Positions 26,271 through 35,147 of a DNA stretch of 64,000 nt are shown piece after piece. This DNA is from an uncultured Mediterraneibacter sp. (GTDB lineage Bacteria; Bacillota; Clostridia; Lachnospirales; Lachnospiraceae), in assembly GCF_934309415.1 (NCBI RefSeq), contig NZ_CAKRDI010000012.1:1-64000 (forward strand). Direction: 5' to 3'. The position numbers and the translations under genes are program-made. Position 1 is the stretch's first letter; each line of letters begins with the position of its first letter. The notes under the pieces were generated by a model. That model was not told where the DNA came from. It made no database searches and saw only the letters and a list, made by a program, of their open reading frames with translations.

Positions 26271-26326
26271 GGTGATTCTAAATGGCGAGATACGTTACTG
26301 TTTACAGCTATGCTGTGAACAGTAAC
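26271..26326 (+). repeat. Partial palindromic mobile element (HP2 end plus HP3)
   Basis: GGTGATTCTAAATGGCGAGA, the 3' part of HP2, is followed by a full HP3 ending AACAGTAAC. The left part is deleted. Confidence 0.8.
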
Positions 26327-26366
26327 GATTTAATATGTTATCGATAAAAATTTTCAAAACGATGTA

Positions 26367-26395
26367 TTGATATCGGTTCTCAGTTATAGTATTAT
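26367..26395 (+). promoter_or_regulatory. Promoter of the DUF2325 gene
   Basis: TTGATA and TATTAT lie 17 bp apart. Confidence 0.65.
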
Positions 26396-26409
26396 AATTT
26401 TAGAAATAG

Positions 26410-26425
26410 GTTAGCCAAGGCTAAC
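26410..26425 (+). promoter_or_regulatory. DtxR-type operator before the DUF2325 gene
   Basis: GTTAGCC-AA-GGCTAAC is a perfect palindrome containing TTAG-N6-CTAA. It lies just downstream of the -10 box, where it would block initiation or clearance. It matches the feo and eno operators. Confidence 0.7.
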
Positions 26426-26488
26426 TGAAGTAAGCTATTAAATAACTTGTCTAACATAGAATTATCATGCAGTAAGGAGGACAGACAG

Positions 26489-26770
26489 ATGAGTGTTGTT
26501 ATTATTGGTGGTCATGACAGAATGGTATGTCAGTATAAAAAAATTTGTAAACAGTTTAATTGTAAGGCGAAGGTATTTACACAGATGTCAGCAAGTCTGA
26601 GCAAACAGATTGGAAGCCCGGATCTGATCGTACTTTTCACAAACACAGTTTCCCATAAAATGGTGCGCTGTGCAGTGGAAGAGGCAGGAAGATGTAATGC
26701 GGATGTCGTAAGATGCCATACAAGCAGCAAGAACGCTCTGGAAGAGATTCTTGAGAATGCATGCGCATAA
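26489..26770 (+). CDS. DUF2325 family protein
   Basis: The 93-residue protein begins MSVVIIGGHDRMVCQYKKIC, and the GGHDRM-like start together with DLIVLFTNTVSHKMV and RCHTSSKNALEEIL is typical of the short DUF2325 family, a small Rossmann-like fold of unknown role. Cysteines occur at several positions. AAGGAGG lies 8-10 nt before the chosen ATG; a longer frame from 26447 has no ribosome binding site. Its promoter carries the same TTAG-N6-CTAA operator as feo, so a role in metal homeostasis is likely but unproven. A strong terminator lies downstream at 26957. Confidence 0.82.
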   Translation: MSVVIIGGHDRMVCQYKKICKQFNCKAKVFTQMSASLSKQIGSPDLIVLFTNTVSHKMVRCAVEEAGRCNADVVRCHTSSKNALEEILENACA

Positions 26771-27115
26771 AGATACTGACAAAGGCGTGAACGATTATCC
26801 TCAGCAACTACAATTGTTGCGGCTCATACAGATTACTGTGGACAGTAACGTGAGCAAGATGCACAGACTCCTGTAAAATAGCGAACATCAGACATAAGCG
26901 ATTCGATATTATAAATTGTAGTGAGATATGAGGAGAATTGATGAATACAATAAAGTAAAAACAGGCGGTACAGAAGATTTCGAATTTTCTGTACTGCCTG
27001 TTTTTGTGAGTTGATTTTTGTAAGATACGGATATTTTACAAAAACCAATTTTAATCAGTTTAGTAATAATTCAATTGTATGGTATATCAACTGAAATTTT
27101 TATTAGATTAAAATA
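26771..27115. other. Intergenic region between convergent genes
   Basis: It holds decayed repeat fragments (TTACTGTGGACAGTAAC near 26832) and the bidirectional terminator at 26957-27005. No gene is seen. Confidence 0.6.
26957..27005. terminator. Bidirectional terminator
   Basis: AAAAACAGGC..GTACAGAA and TTCTGTAC..GCCTGTTTTT form a long stem with A and T tracts on both sides. It serves the DUF2325 gene and possibly the convergent S1 gene. Confidence 0.88.
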
Positions 27116-27808
27116 TTACAGTTTCAGGTTCTTAAAGAGATCTCCAAGGTTTGTTCCGATATCTTCACTTTTTGGAATCTCGACTTTGATCTGTTCCTCT
27201 TCTTCTTTCTGTTCTTCCAGAGCTTTCATACTCAGGCTGATCTTACCGTCTTTGATGCCGATGATCTTTACTTCTACTTCATCGCCCACATTGAGAACGT
27301 CTGAAGGAAGTTTCACACGTTTATGGGAAATCTGGGATACATGAACCAGTCCGGAAAGACCATTTTCCAGCTTGACAAATGCTCCGTAATTTTGAAGTGT
27401 CTCAACAGTTCCCTTCATAACAGCGCCGACTTTCATGCTGGCAATCTGCTCTTCGCGCGCTTTTCTTTCTTTCTCTTTAAGAAGTTCGCGGGCAGAAAGA
27501 ACCAGACGATTGTTTGCCTCGTCCACATCGATGACCTGAACTTCGATATCTTTGAGAAGATAGTCTTCCAGATTCTCAATGTAAGAGAGAGAAAGTCTGG
27601 ATGCAGGAACAAATCCTCTCAGACCTTCTACCATAACGATTACACCACCGTTAACGACACCCTCGATCTTTACAGGCAGAACAGTCTTTTTCTCAAGATA
27701 TTCTTTTGCCTTATTCCATGGATTGGCATCATCGAAATGATCTTCATAATCTGCCATTGTCTCTGTTGCCTCGTTTGTCTGTAATTCTTCTTTCATTTCT
27801 TCACTCAT
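27116..27808 (-). CDS. S1 RNA-binding domain protein
   Basis: The 230-residue cytosolic protein has two S1 (OB-fold) domains: about residues 43-110 (VKIEGVVNGGVIVMVEGLRGFVPASRLS) and 126-195 (VGAVMKGTVETLQNYGAFVKLENGLSGLVHVSQIS). The N-terminus is acidic and the C-terminal tail is charged. It is shorter than ribosomal protein S1 (four or more repeats) and resembles the two- or three-domain RpsA-like proteins of Clostridia, which bind mRNA or ribosomes. CGAGGTG precedes the ATG; a TATACT -10 box lies at 27868-27873 without a clear -35. It is monocistronic. Confidence 0.88.
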   Translation of the reverse strand: MSEEMKEELQTNEATETMADYEDHFDDANPWNKAKEYLEKKTVLPVKIEGVVNGGVIVMVEGLRGFVPASRLSLSYIENLEDYLLKDIEVQVIDVDEANNRLVLSARELLKEKERKAREEQIASMKVGAVMKGTVETLQNYGAFVKLENGLSGLVHVSQISHKRVKLPSDVLNVGDEVEVKIIGIKDGKISLSMKALEEQKEEEEQIKVEIPKSEDIGTNLGDLFKNLKL

Positions 27809-28239
27809 AGTAGCACCTCGTTTTTCGTATCAGACCGAAAAGATCTGATGGATTTGAAATTAGATTTAGTATACCATATGTTTTCAGAAAAAAACAGCAA
27901 ATCCAACAGAATCTGCGAATAAAGTGCAAAAATCCGGTTGGCGAACAGAGAAAAAAATGTTAATCTACTATGTGAAGGATTCTGAACAGAAAATTACTTT
28001 TTCAATCTGAGCATTTTGTATGTCAGCGTATTTCATTTTCATAAGACGGATATAATGACTGATTTTGTGAATGAATGAGAAATCGTCAGATATAAAGATA
28101 AGAAGATGGAAAATGCCATGAGAAAGCAGCGATTTACGAAGTAGATCAGCGGATTTCGAATGTTTGGAGGATTGCGGGAGCAGCATAGCTGCAGAGCAAT
28201 CCGGGGTATCAAATGATAGAAAAACAGGGAGAGGAAACG
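27809..28239. other. Divergent intergenic region
   Basis: It contains the -10 box of the minus-strand S1 gene, a small TCAGA/TCTGA hairpin near 27829-27848, a TATAAT at 28053-28058 that could serve the pyrophosphatase gene, and the leader hairpin at 28169. No gene is seen. Confidence 0.5.
28169..28202 (+). promoter_or_regulatory. Leader stem-loop before the pyrophosphatase gene
   Basis: GGATTGC and GCAATCC pair, with an inner CAGC/GCTG helix, 20-25 nt upstream of the ribosome binding site. It could affect initiation. No riboswitch class is recognised. Confidence 0.45.
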
Positions 28240-29886
28240 ATGAACAAAGATAAAAGAAAAGTTTATGTAGTAGGTCATAAAAATCCGGATACAGATTCTA
28301 TCTGTACAGCGATCGCATATGCGAGTCTGAAGACAAAGCTGACAGGCAGAGTACATGAACCACGTCGTGCAGGACAGGTGAATGAAGAGACACAGTATGT
28401 TCTGGAGCATCTTGGTGTGAAAGTTCCGGTGCTTCTCTCAGATTTAAGAGAGCAGATCAAAGATGTGGAACTGCGTGAGAGTGACGAGGTCAAAGGAAGC
28501 CTTTCTATTTATACTGCATGGAAAATGATGACAGAGATGCACACACATACCCTTCCGATCACAAGAGATGGAAAGCTGGAAGGTGTGATCACGAAAGGTG
28601 ATATCGCAAAGTCCTATATGGAAGTTTATGATAATACGATGCTTGCAAAAGCGAGAACCCAGTACAGAAATATCGCACAGGCTGTGGAAGGTGAAATCGT
28701 AACAGGAAATCCACATGGATTTTTCCAGAAAGGAAAAGTGGCAGTGGCAGCTTCAAGTAAAGGGCTGATGACTGAGTTTATCGACAAAGATGATCTTGTG
28801 ATCATGGGAGACCGTATCGACGCACAGCAGTGTGCGGTTGACATTGATGCGAGCTGTATGGTTGTCTGCCAGAGCAATCCGATCTCAGAAGAGATCATCC
28901 ATCAGGCAGAGGAAAAACAGATTGTGGTGATTCATACAACACTTGATACATTTACGGCGGCGCAGCATATCAACCAGAGTATTCCGGTGCGTTTCTTTAT
29001 GACAAAAGAAGATCTTGTGACATTCAAGATGGATGATTTTGTAGATGATGTAAAAGAAGTAATGGCGAGAAAACGCTTTCGTGATTTCCCGGTTCTGGAT
29101 GAGAACGGAGATTTTCTGGGACTTGTATCCAGAAGACGTTTGCTGAATGTATGCAAGAAGCAGGTCATCCTGGTGGATCATAATGAGAAGAATCAGGCAG
29201 TGGAAGGTGTGGAAGAAGCTGATGTCCAGGAGATCATCGACCACCACAGACTGAGCAGTATCGAGACAATGGGACCGGTTTATTTCCGCAATCAGCCGGT
29301 AGGATGTACAGCAACGATCGTATCACAGATGTATGAAGAGAATGGTGTGGAAGTGGATCCGGTCAATGCAGCACTTTTGTGTTCTGCGATTATTTCCGAT
29401 ACACTGATGTTCCGTTCACCAACCTGCACTCCGCTGGATGAGGCAACTGCAAGAAAACTGGCAGCGATCGCAAATATAGATATTGAAACATTTGCACAGG
29501 AGATGTTTAATGCGGGAAGTAACCTGAAAGGAAAGACAGCAGAAGAGATTCTCTTCCTTGATTTCAAACAATTCACAGTCAATGACACGGTGTTCGGTGT
29601 TGGTCAGGTAAACTCTATGAGTGCGGATGAACTGACAGAGATCAAAGAAAAGGTGCTTCCGGTGATGGATAAAGTCAGAGCAGGAAATGGTCTGAATATG
29701 ATCTTTTTTATGCTGACGAATATTATTACAGAGTCATCGGAACTGATCTGCTGTGGAAATGAAGCGCGCGAGAAGATCATCAGCGCATATGACCTGAAAG
29801 ATGATGCAGAACAGTTGATGCTCAAAGGAGTTGTATCACGTAAGAAACAGCTTGTGCCGACACTGGTATCTGCACTGCAGCAGTAG
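28240..29886 (+). CDS. ppaC: Manganese-dependent inorganic pyrophosphatase with CBS-DRTGG insert
   Basis: Family II pyrophosphatase that hydrolyses PPi to phosphate. The 548 residues contain the N-terminal DHH metal site (VVGHKNPDTDSICTA), a first CBS segment (about residues 70-120), a DRTGG-type domain, a second CBS (KRFRDFPVLDENGDFLGLVS), then the catalytic IIDHHRL motif and the C-terminal DHHA2 domain ending in the substrate-binding SRKKQLVP. Regulated members bind adenine nucleotides at the CBS pair. The start at MNKDKRKVY has GGGAGAGG upstream. A solo mobile hairpin lies 8 bp after the stop codon, with the G of the stop inside its target duplication. Confidence 0.94.
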   Translation: MNKDKRKVYVVGHKNPDTDSICTAIAYASLKTKLTGRVHEPRRAGQVNEETQYVLEHLGVKVPVLLSDLREQIKDVELRESDEVKGSLSIYTAWKMMTEMHTHTLPITRDGKLEGVITKGDIAKSYMEVYDNTMLAKARTQYRNIAQAVEGEIVTGNPHGFFQKGKVAVAASSKGLMTEFIDKDDLVIMGDRIDAQQCAVDIDASCMVVCQSNPISEEIIHQAEEKQIVVIHTTLDTFTAAQHINQSIPVRFFMTKEDLVTFKMDDFVDDVKEVMARKRFRDFPVLDENGDFLGLVSRRRLLNVCKKQVILVDHNEKNQAVEGVEEADVQEIIDHHRLSSIETMGPVYFRNQPVGCTATIVSQMYEENGVEVDPVNAALLCSAIISDTLMFRSPTCTPLDEATARKLAAIANIDIETFAQEMFNAGSNLKGKTAEEILFLDFKQFTVNDTVFGVGQVNSMSADELTEIKEKVLPVMDKVRAGNGLNMIFFMLTNIITESSELICCGNEAREKIISAYDLKDDAEQLMLKGVVSRKKQLVPTLVSALQQ

Positions 29887-29893
29887 AATATAT

Positions 29894-29926
29894 GTTACTG
29901 TTCACAGGTAACCTGTAAACAGTAAC
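29894..29926. repeat. Solo HP3 hairpin with exact target duplication
   Basis: A 33-bp hairpin (GTTACTGTT/AACAGTAAC arms) is flanked by GAATATAT at 29886-29893 and 29927-29934, an exact 8-bp direct repeat. This shows that the solo hairpin marks a true insertion. Confidence 0.92.
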
Positions 29927-30113
29927 GAATATATTCTGTCTTTGAAGGCGGACTTTAGCAATAAGTACTGCAGATTTCAGAAAAATTTATAACTGTAGAA
30001 ACAGATATGTGTAGAGACATTTTCAGAGTCTATCAGAAAAATAGTGTCTGGAAAATATATGTTACAGTCTGTAATCTACAGTTTGAGGAGAACAGGAGAA
30101 ACAATATAGTAAT

Positions 30114-30833
30114 ATGGGAAAACAGGTTTGGAAAGCCGGAAATATGATCTATCCGCTGCCGGCAGTTATGGTCAGTGTGGCGGATAAAGAAGGGCACACC
30201 AATATTTTGACAGTGGCATGGACCGGAACCGTGTGTACAAATCCTGCAATGGCATATATCTCTGTGCGCCCGGAACGGTATTCTTACCATATGATTGAGG
30301 AAAGTGGAGAATTTGTCATTAATCTTACAACGGAGCAGCTGGCTCATGCGACCGATTTCTGCGGAGTGCGTTCCGGCCGTGATGTAGATAAATGGAAAGA
30401 ATGTCATCTGACGGAAGGAAAGGCGGAGTCTCTTACTTATGCTCCGATCATAGAAGAAGCGCCGGTCAATATTGAGTGCAAGGTGAAAAAGATTGAGAAG
30501 CTGGGAAGCCACCATATGTTTCTGGCAGAGGTGACAGCGGTTCAGGTGGATGATGCCTATATGAATGAAAAGGGCAAATTTGAGCTGAATCATACAGGAC
30601 TGCTGGCTTATTCTCACGGAGAGTATCTGGGACTGGGCGAGAAACTTGGAACTTTTGGATACAGTGTGAAAAAGAAGAATGCGGAGCAGAAGCCGGGCAG
30701 GAAGACTGTGAAAAAGCAGGGAAGTACGAGGCAGAAATCAGCCGGGAAGACTGCGAAAAAGCAGGGAAGTACGAGGCAGAAACCGGCCAGGAAAGCTGCA
30801 AAAAAGCAGGAGAATGGGAAAAGAAAGAAGTAG
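30114..30833 (+). CDS. Flavin reductase family protein with basic repeat tail
   Basis: The 239-residue protein has an FMN-binding split-barrel domain (residues about 1-185). It opens MGKQVWKAGNMIYPLPAVMVSV and contains TVAWTGTVCTNPAMAYISVRPERYSY, SGEFVINLTTEQL and HTGLLAYSHGEYLGLG, as in flavin reductase-like or flavoredoxin proteins of Clostridia. Residues about 196-239 are a lysine/arginine tail made of a 15-residue tandem repeat (KKQGSTRQKSAGKTA). AGGAGAAAC precedes the ATG. The threonine aldolase gene starts 6 bp later, so the two are co-transcribed. The physiological electron partner is unknown; the tail may bind nucleic acid or membrane. Confidence 0.85.
   Translation: MGKQVWKAGNMIYPLPAVMVSVADKEGHTNILTVAWTGTVCTNPAMAYISVRPERYSYHMIEESGEFVINLTTEQLAHATDFCGVRSGRDVDKWKECHLTEGKAESLTYAPIIEEAPVNIECKVKKIEKLGSHHMFLAEVTAVQVDDAYMNEKGKFELNHTGLLAYSHGEYLGLGEKLGTFGYSVKKKNAEQKPGRKTVKKQGSTRQKSAGKTAKKQGSTRQKPARKAAKKQENGKRKK
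30701..30815 (+). repeat. 45-bp tandem repeat encoding the basic tail
   Basis: Two nearly identical 45-bp units start at 30701 and 30746, and a decayed partial third unit starts at 30791. The unit length is a multiple of three, so copy number changes keep the frame. Confidence 0.85.
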
Positions 30834-30839
30834 AGACAA

Positions 30840-31865
30840 ATGCTGGTATTTGAAAATGACTATTCAGAGGGAGCACATGAGAAAGTACTCCAAAGACTTG
30901 TAGAGACAAATATGAAGCAGCTTTCAGGATACGGAATGGATCCGTACTGTGAGTCTGCAAAGAAGAAAATCTGTGAAGCCTGTGGCTGCCCGGATGCAGA
31001 GGTTTATCTTCTGACCGGTGGAACGCAGACCAATCAGGTGGTGATCAGCACCATGCTTCAGCCATATGAAGGTGTGGTCGCGGCAGAAACCGGACATGTC
31101 AGTTCTCATGAGGCTGGTGCGATTGAATATTCAGGGCATAAAGTCCTGACACTTCCACAGCACGAAGGAAAGATTCAGCCGAAAGATCTGGCAGATTATC
31201 TGAATGATTTTTATAGTGATGGAAACCATGAACATATGGTATTTCCGGGAATGGTGTACATTTCACATCCGACAGAATACGGTACACTTTATACGAAGGG
31301 CGAGCTGGCAGAACTGTCAGATATCTGTCAGGAATATAAGATTCCGTTATATCTGGACGGAGCCCGTCTTGGGTATGGACTGGCGGCAGCAGATACCGAT
31401 GTGACGTTACAGGATATCGCAGATTATTGTGATGTATTTTACATCGGAGGAACAAAAGTCGGGGCACTTTGCGGCGAAGCAGTTGTATTTACAAAAGATA
31501 ATGCACCGTGGCATTTCATTACAATGGTAAAACAGCATGGGGCACTGCTTGCGAAAGGAAGAGTACTTGGTGTTCAGTTTGATGCATTGTTTACGGATCA
31601 TTTATATGAGAAAATCAGTAAAAATGCAATTGAAACTGCAGACCGTCTGAAAGAAATCTTCAGGGAGAAAGGCTATCCGTTTTATATAGAATCTCCGACC
31701 AATCAGGTGTTCATTGTTTTAGAAAATGAAAAGATGAAAGAACTGGAAGAGAATGTGAGATTCAGCTTCTGGGAAAAAGCGGATGAGACACACACAGTCG
31801 TGCGTTTTGCGACAAGCTGGGCGACCAGGATGGAAGATGTGGAAAAACTGGGAGAATATTTGTAG
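30840..31865 (+). CDS. ltaE: Low-specificity threonine aldolase (PLP-dependent)
   Basis: Cleaves L-threonine or allo-threonine to glycine and acetaldehyde. The 341-residue fold-type I PLP enzyme has the beta-eliminating-lyase pattern: FENDYSEGAHEKVL at the start, LLTGGTQTNQVVIS (cofactor phosphate site), ETGHVSSHEAGAIE, LYLDGARLGYGLA (PLP-binding Asp) and the Schiff-base lysine in YIGGTKVGALCGEA. The family identification is firm; the exact amino acid substrate within the aldolase group is not. It is transcribed with the flavin reductase gene. No terminator is evident. Confidence 0.9.
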   Translation: MLVFENDYSEGAHEKVLQRLVETNMKQLSGYGMDPYCESAKKKICEACGCPDAEVYLLTGGTQTNQVVISTMLQPYEGVVAAETGHVSSHEAGAIEYSGHKVLTLPQHEGKIQPKDLADYLNDFYSDGNHEHMVFPGMVYISHPTEYGTLYTKGELAELSDICQEYKIPLYLDGARLGYGLAAADTDVTLQDIADYCDVFYIGGTKVGALCGEAVVFTKDNAPWHFITMVKQHGALLAKGRVLGVQFDALFTDHLYEKISKNAIETADRLKEIFREKGYPFYIESPTNQVFIVLENEKMKELEENVRFSFWEKADETHTVVRFATSWATRMEDVEKLGEYL

Positions 31866-32044
31866 AAAGTAAAAAGTTATCCACATAGGAGCTTGGTCTG
31901 AACAGTAGCCTATGTGCCTTGAACGTATCCATGGTTCTCATTCAGTTGCTGATATGGTTTGTACGATATCATAAAGTGTTAAGGGATAAAACAGCAGTAT
32001 AAGGGAATAATAGTTATTGTTTACGGTATACCGTGATTAGTATA

Positions 32045-32084
32045 GTGTTTCATAAATAATTGCTTCATTCGCAGACAAGTGTAT
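32045..32084 (-). repeat. Fragment of the third inverted-repeat family
   Basis: GTTTCATAAATAATTGCTTC and the following TTCGCAGACAAGTGTATG match, in inverted order, the left end of the element at 52849-53007. Confidence 0.55.
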
Positions 32085-32257
32085 GTGGCAACTATTGTGA
32101 AAACGGTGTATTAATAGCTATCATATCCTGTATACTGCTGTTTTTTGTTTGCCTGATTTTATTATTTACTATTAGAAAAGTTTCCAGAGAAAATTTGAAA
32201 TATATTTCCGAGTATTTTTCAGACATACTCGATCATGCAGTATATAGCGAAAGATAG
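32060..32257 (+). CDS. Possible small membrane protein, doubtful
   Basis: A 65-codon frame has one strong hydrophobic stretch (VLIAIISCILLFFVCLILLF) followed by a basic-amphipathic tail (IRKVSRENLKYISEYFSDIL). The start would be TTG with no ribosome binding site, and the first codons lie in repeat-derived sequence. It could be the remnant of a longer membrane protein whose 5' end was lost. It ends just before the Fur-type box of the enolase promoter region. No family is recognised. Confidence 0.3.
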   Translation: MLHSQTSVCGNYCENGVLIAIISCILLFFVCLILLFTIRKVSRENLKYISEYFSDILDHAVYSER

Positions 32258-32260
32258 ACA

Positions 32261-32275
32261 TGAGAATCATTCTCA
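32261..32275 (+). promoter_or_regulatory. Perfect Fur-type 7-1-7 palindrome upstream of eno
   Basis: TGAGAATCATTCTCA has two exactly inverted 7-bp arms around one base, the Gram-positive Fur/PerR-box design. It ends 9 bp before the -35 box of the enolase promoter. Confidence 0.7.
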
Positions 32276-32284
32276 ATAAAACTC

Positions 32285-32313
32285 TTGATTTCAAAAAAGA
32301 AATCTGTTAAGAT
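32285..32313 (+). promoter_or_regulatory. Promoter of eno
   Basis: TTGATT and TAAGAT are separated by 17 bp. Confidence 0.75.
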
Positions 32314-32320
32314 ACATATG

Positions 32321-32336
32321 GTTAGCAAAGACTAAC
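32321..32336 (+). promoter_or_regulatory. DtxR-type operator GTTAG-N6-CTAAC at the eno start site
   Basis: A perfect 5-bp inverted repeat with 6-bp spacer, 7 bp after the -10 box. It has the same half sites and spacing as at feo (18659) and the DUF2325 gene (26410). Confidence 0.7.
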
Positions 32337-32349
32337 TATGTGTGAATGA

Positions 32350-33720
<1,371 letters not shown>

Positions 33721-33817
33721 TGAACAGTTATCTGGAAAGATGAGACTTTAGACCAAGATTTCAATTGTGTTGATTCGTTACAAAATATTTCTGACAAAAT
33801 AAAAAGTTGTTTTCTGT

Positions 33818-33876
33818 AAAAGCAGTTCCGTGGTGACGGGGAGTGGTGAGGCTTCCTGAGGCGGGGCTGCTTTTTG
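33818..33876 (+). terminator. Terminator of eno
   Basis: AAAAGCAG and CTGCTTTTT form the outer stem around a G-rich hairpin loop. Confidence 0.75.
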
Positions 33877-34018
33877 GGCTAAATAAGAATATTTAAATAC
33901 ACATAAACGGATTGTGTGATAATTAAATTTTTGCAAAGTAGAATGACAGGAATTCTGTCATTTCTCGATTTATAGTCAATTGTAACTAAATCTATGCTAT
34001 ACTTCCATCTACATCAAA

Positions 34019-34233
34019 GCGTGTCTGAAAACTGCTTTTTGCAAGAGGCAGGTAACAATCTGTGGAAGATGCAGAGTGTGGAGATGATTTTTTATATATT
34101 AGGAAAGTGCTCTTTCCTAATATATAAAAACGCTCCGCGAGGATGCGCACTGCGGCGTACAAGGAAGATGTCGCAAGCGACCACCGCAGGCGCTAGAATG
34201 TGCCAAGGCACATTCTTTGTTCGACACGTTCTG
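34019..34233 (+). repeat. Structured repeat-like block before the LytTR gene
   Basis: Outer inverted CGTGTC and GACACG enclose three tandem hairpins. One is a perfect 19-bp stem (34089-34130, TTTTTATATATTAGGAAAG left arm). The second is nested, GCGC-CTGCGG/CCGCAG-GCGC with inner GTCGC/GCGAC (34145-34193). The third is GAATGTGCC/GGCACATTC (34196-34215). The left end resembles the second inverted-repeat family. It may be a mobile repeat or a structured leader for the regulator gene that starts 22 bp later. Confidence 0.6.
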
Positions 34234-34255
34234 GGATTGAAATGGAGGGGCGAAG

Positions 34256-34957
34256 ATGAGGACAATTGTATTATGTGATGATGCGGCAGGAGACAGAGCA
34301 CGTTTGAGAGAAATCCTGGAGGATTATTTCTGGATGTGTGCAGAAGAAGTAATTCTGAAAGAATATAGTTCCGGGACAGTACTTGTGTCGGATGTCGAAG
34401 AAGGATATCTTGAAATGAACGTATTGTTTCTGGATGCGGTTATGGCGGGAATAGATGGAATGGAGACAGCCAGAAGATTAAGGGAAAATGGATATACCGG
34501 TTCTATTATTTTCCTGACCGTATCCAGAGATTACGCGGTAGAAAGTTATGAAGTAGGGGCGGCAGGTTATCTGATGAAACCTGTGAAAGAACAGCAGATA
34601 ACAGCACTGCTGGACCGGATTTGGCAGCCGGATATCAGAAGATCAATTGAGATAAAAAGCAACAGAAAAGTCCGGCATCTTTACACAGATGACATCATTT
34701 ATGCTGACAGTGACCGGCATCGGATTATGTTACATATGGCTGATGGAACGGTTCTTCCAATGGCGGATAAGCTTGGAAATCTACAGGAAAAAATCGCAGA
34801 GGACCGTTTCCTGAGATGTCATCAGAGTTATCTGGTGAATCTGGATTACGTGAAATCAGCAACAGAAGATTTTATTTTAACAGATGGCACGAGAATTCCG
34901 ATTCGTGTGCGGAGAAGAAAAGAAATGATTGATGCATATGACGATTATGCAATTTGA
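34256..34957 (+). CDS. LytTR-family response regulator
   Basis: The 233-residue cytosolic transcription regulator has an N-terminal receiver domain (residues 1-120) with the acidic pair CDDAAGD, the phosphoacceptor Asp in FLDAVMAGIDGMET, and the conserved Thr (FLTVS) and Lys (LMKPV). A C-terminal LytTR DNA-binding domain follows (RKVRHLYTDDIIYADSDRHRI, FLRCHQSYLVNLDYVK). GGAGGGG precedes the ATG. No histidine kinase is nearby. It lies directly upstream of the SipW/TasA-like secretion locus, and LytTR regulators often control cell-surface or biofilm functions, so it is the likely local regulator; this is inferred. Confidence 0.93.
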   Translation: MRTIVLCDDAAGDRARLREILEDYFWMCAEEVILKEYSSGTVLVSDVEEGYLEMNVLFLDAVMAGIDGMETARRLRENGYTGSIIFLTVSRDYAVESYEVGAAGYLMKPVKEQQITALLDRIWQPDIRRSIEIKSNRKVRHLYTDDIIYADSDRHRIMLHMADGTVLPMADKLGNLQEKIAEDRFLRCHQSYLVNLDYVKSATEDFILTDGTRIPIRVRRRKEMIDAYDDYAI

Positions 34958-34963
34958 GATGAC

Positions 34964-35007
34964 GAAAATGCAGTTTCCATTCGGAGGCTGCATTTTTCTG
35001 TTATAAT
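34964..35007 (+). terminator. Terminator of the LytTR gene overlapping an extended -10 promoter
   Basis: AAAATGCAG and CTGCATTTTT form an intrinsic terminator (34964-34998). TGTTATAAT, an extended -10 box, follows at once (34999-35007) and probably starts the secretion locus. Confidence 0.7.
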
Positions 35008-35147
35008 ACGACTCACAGCGCTGATGAAAGAGAAAAAGAATTCTCTAAAGAAAAATATATAGAAATCGGATGAGTCCTGGTAAATTTCATATAAATGATA
35101 TGAATAAAGATAAAACCAGGAAGAAGACAGGAAAGGACGTGAAAAAG

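Noticed and set aside
33994-34278. 94-codon frame before the LytTR gene
   Set aside because: It runs through three perfect hairpins and has no ribosome binding site; better explained as a structured repeat or leader.
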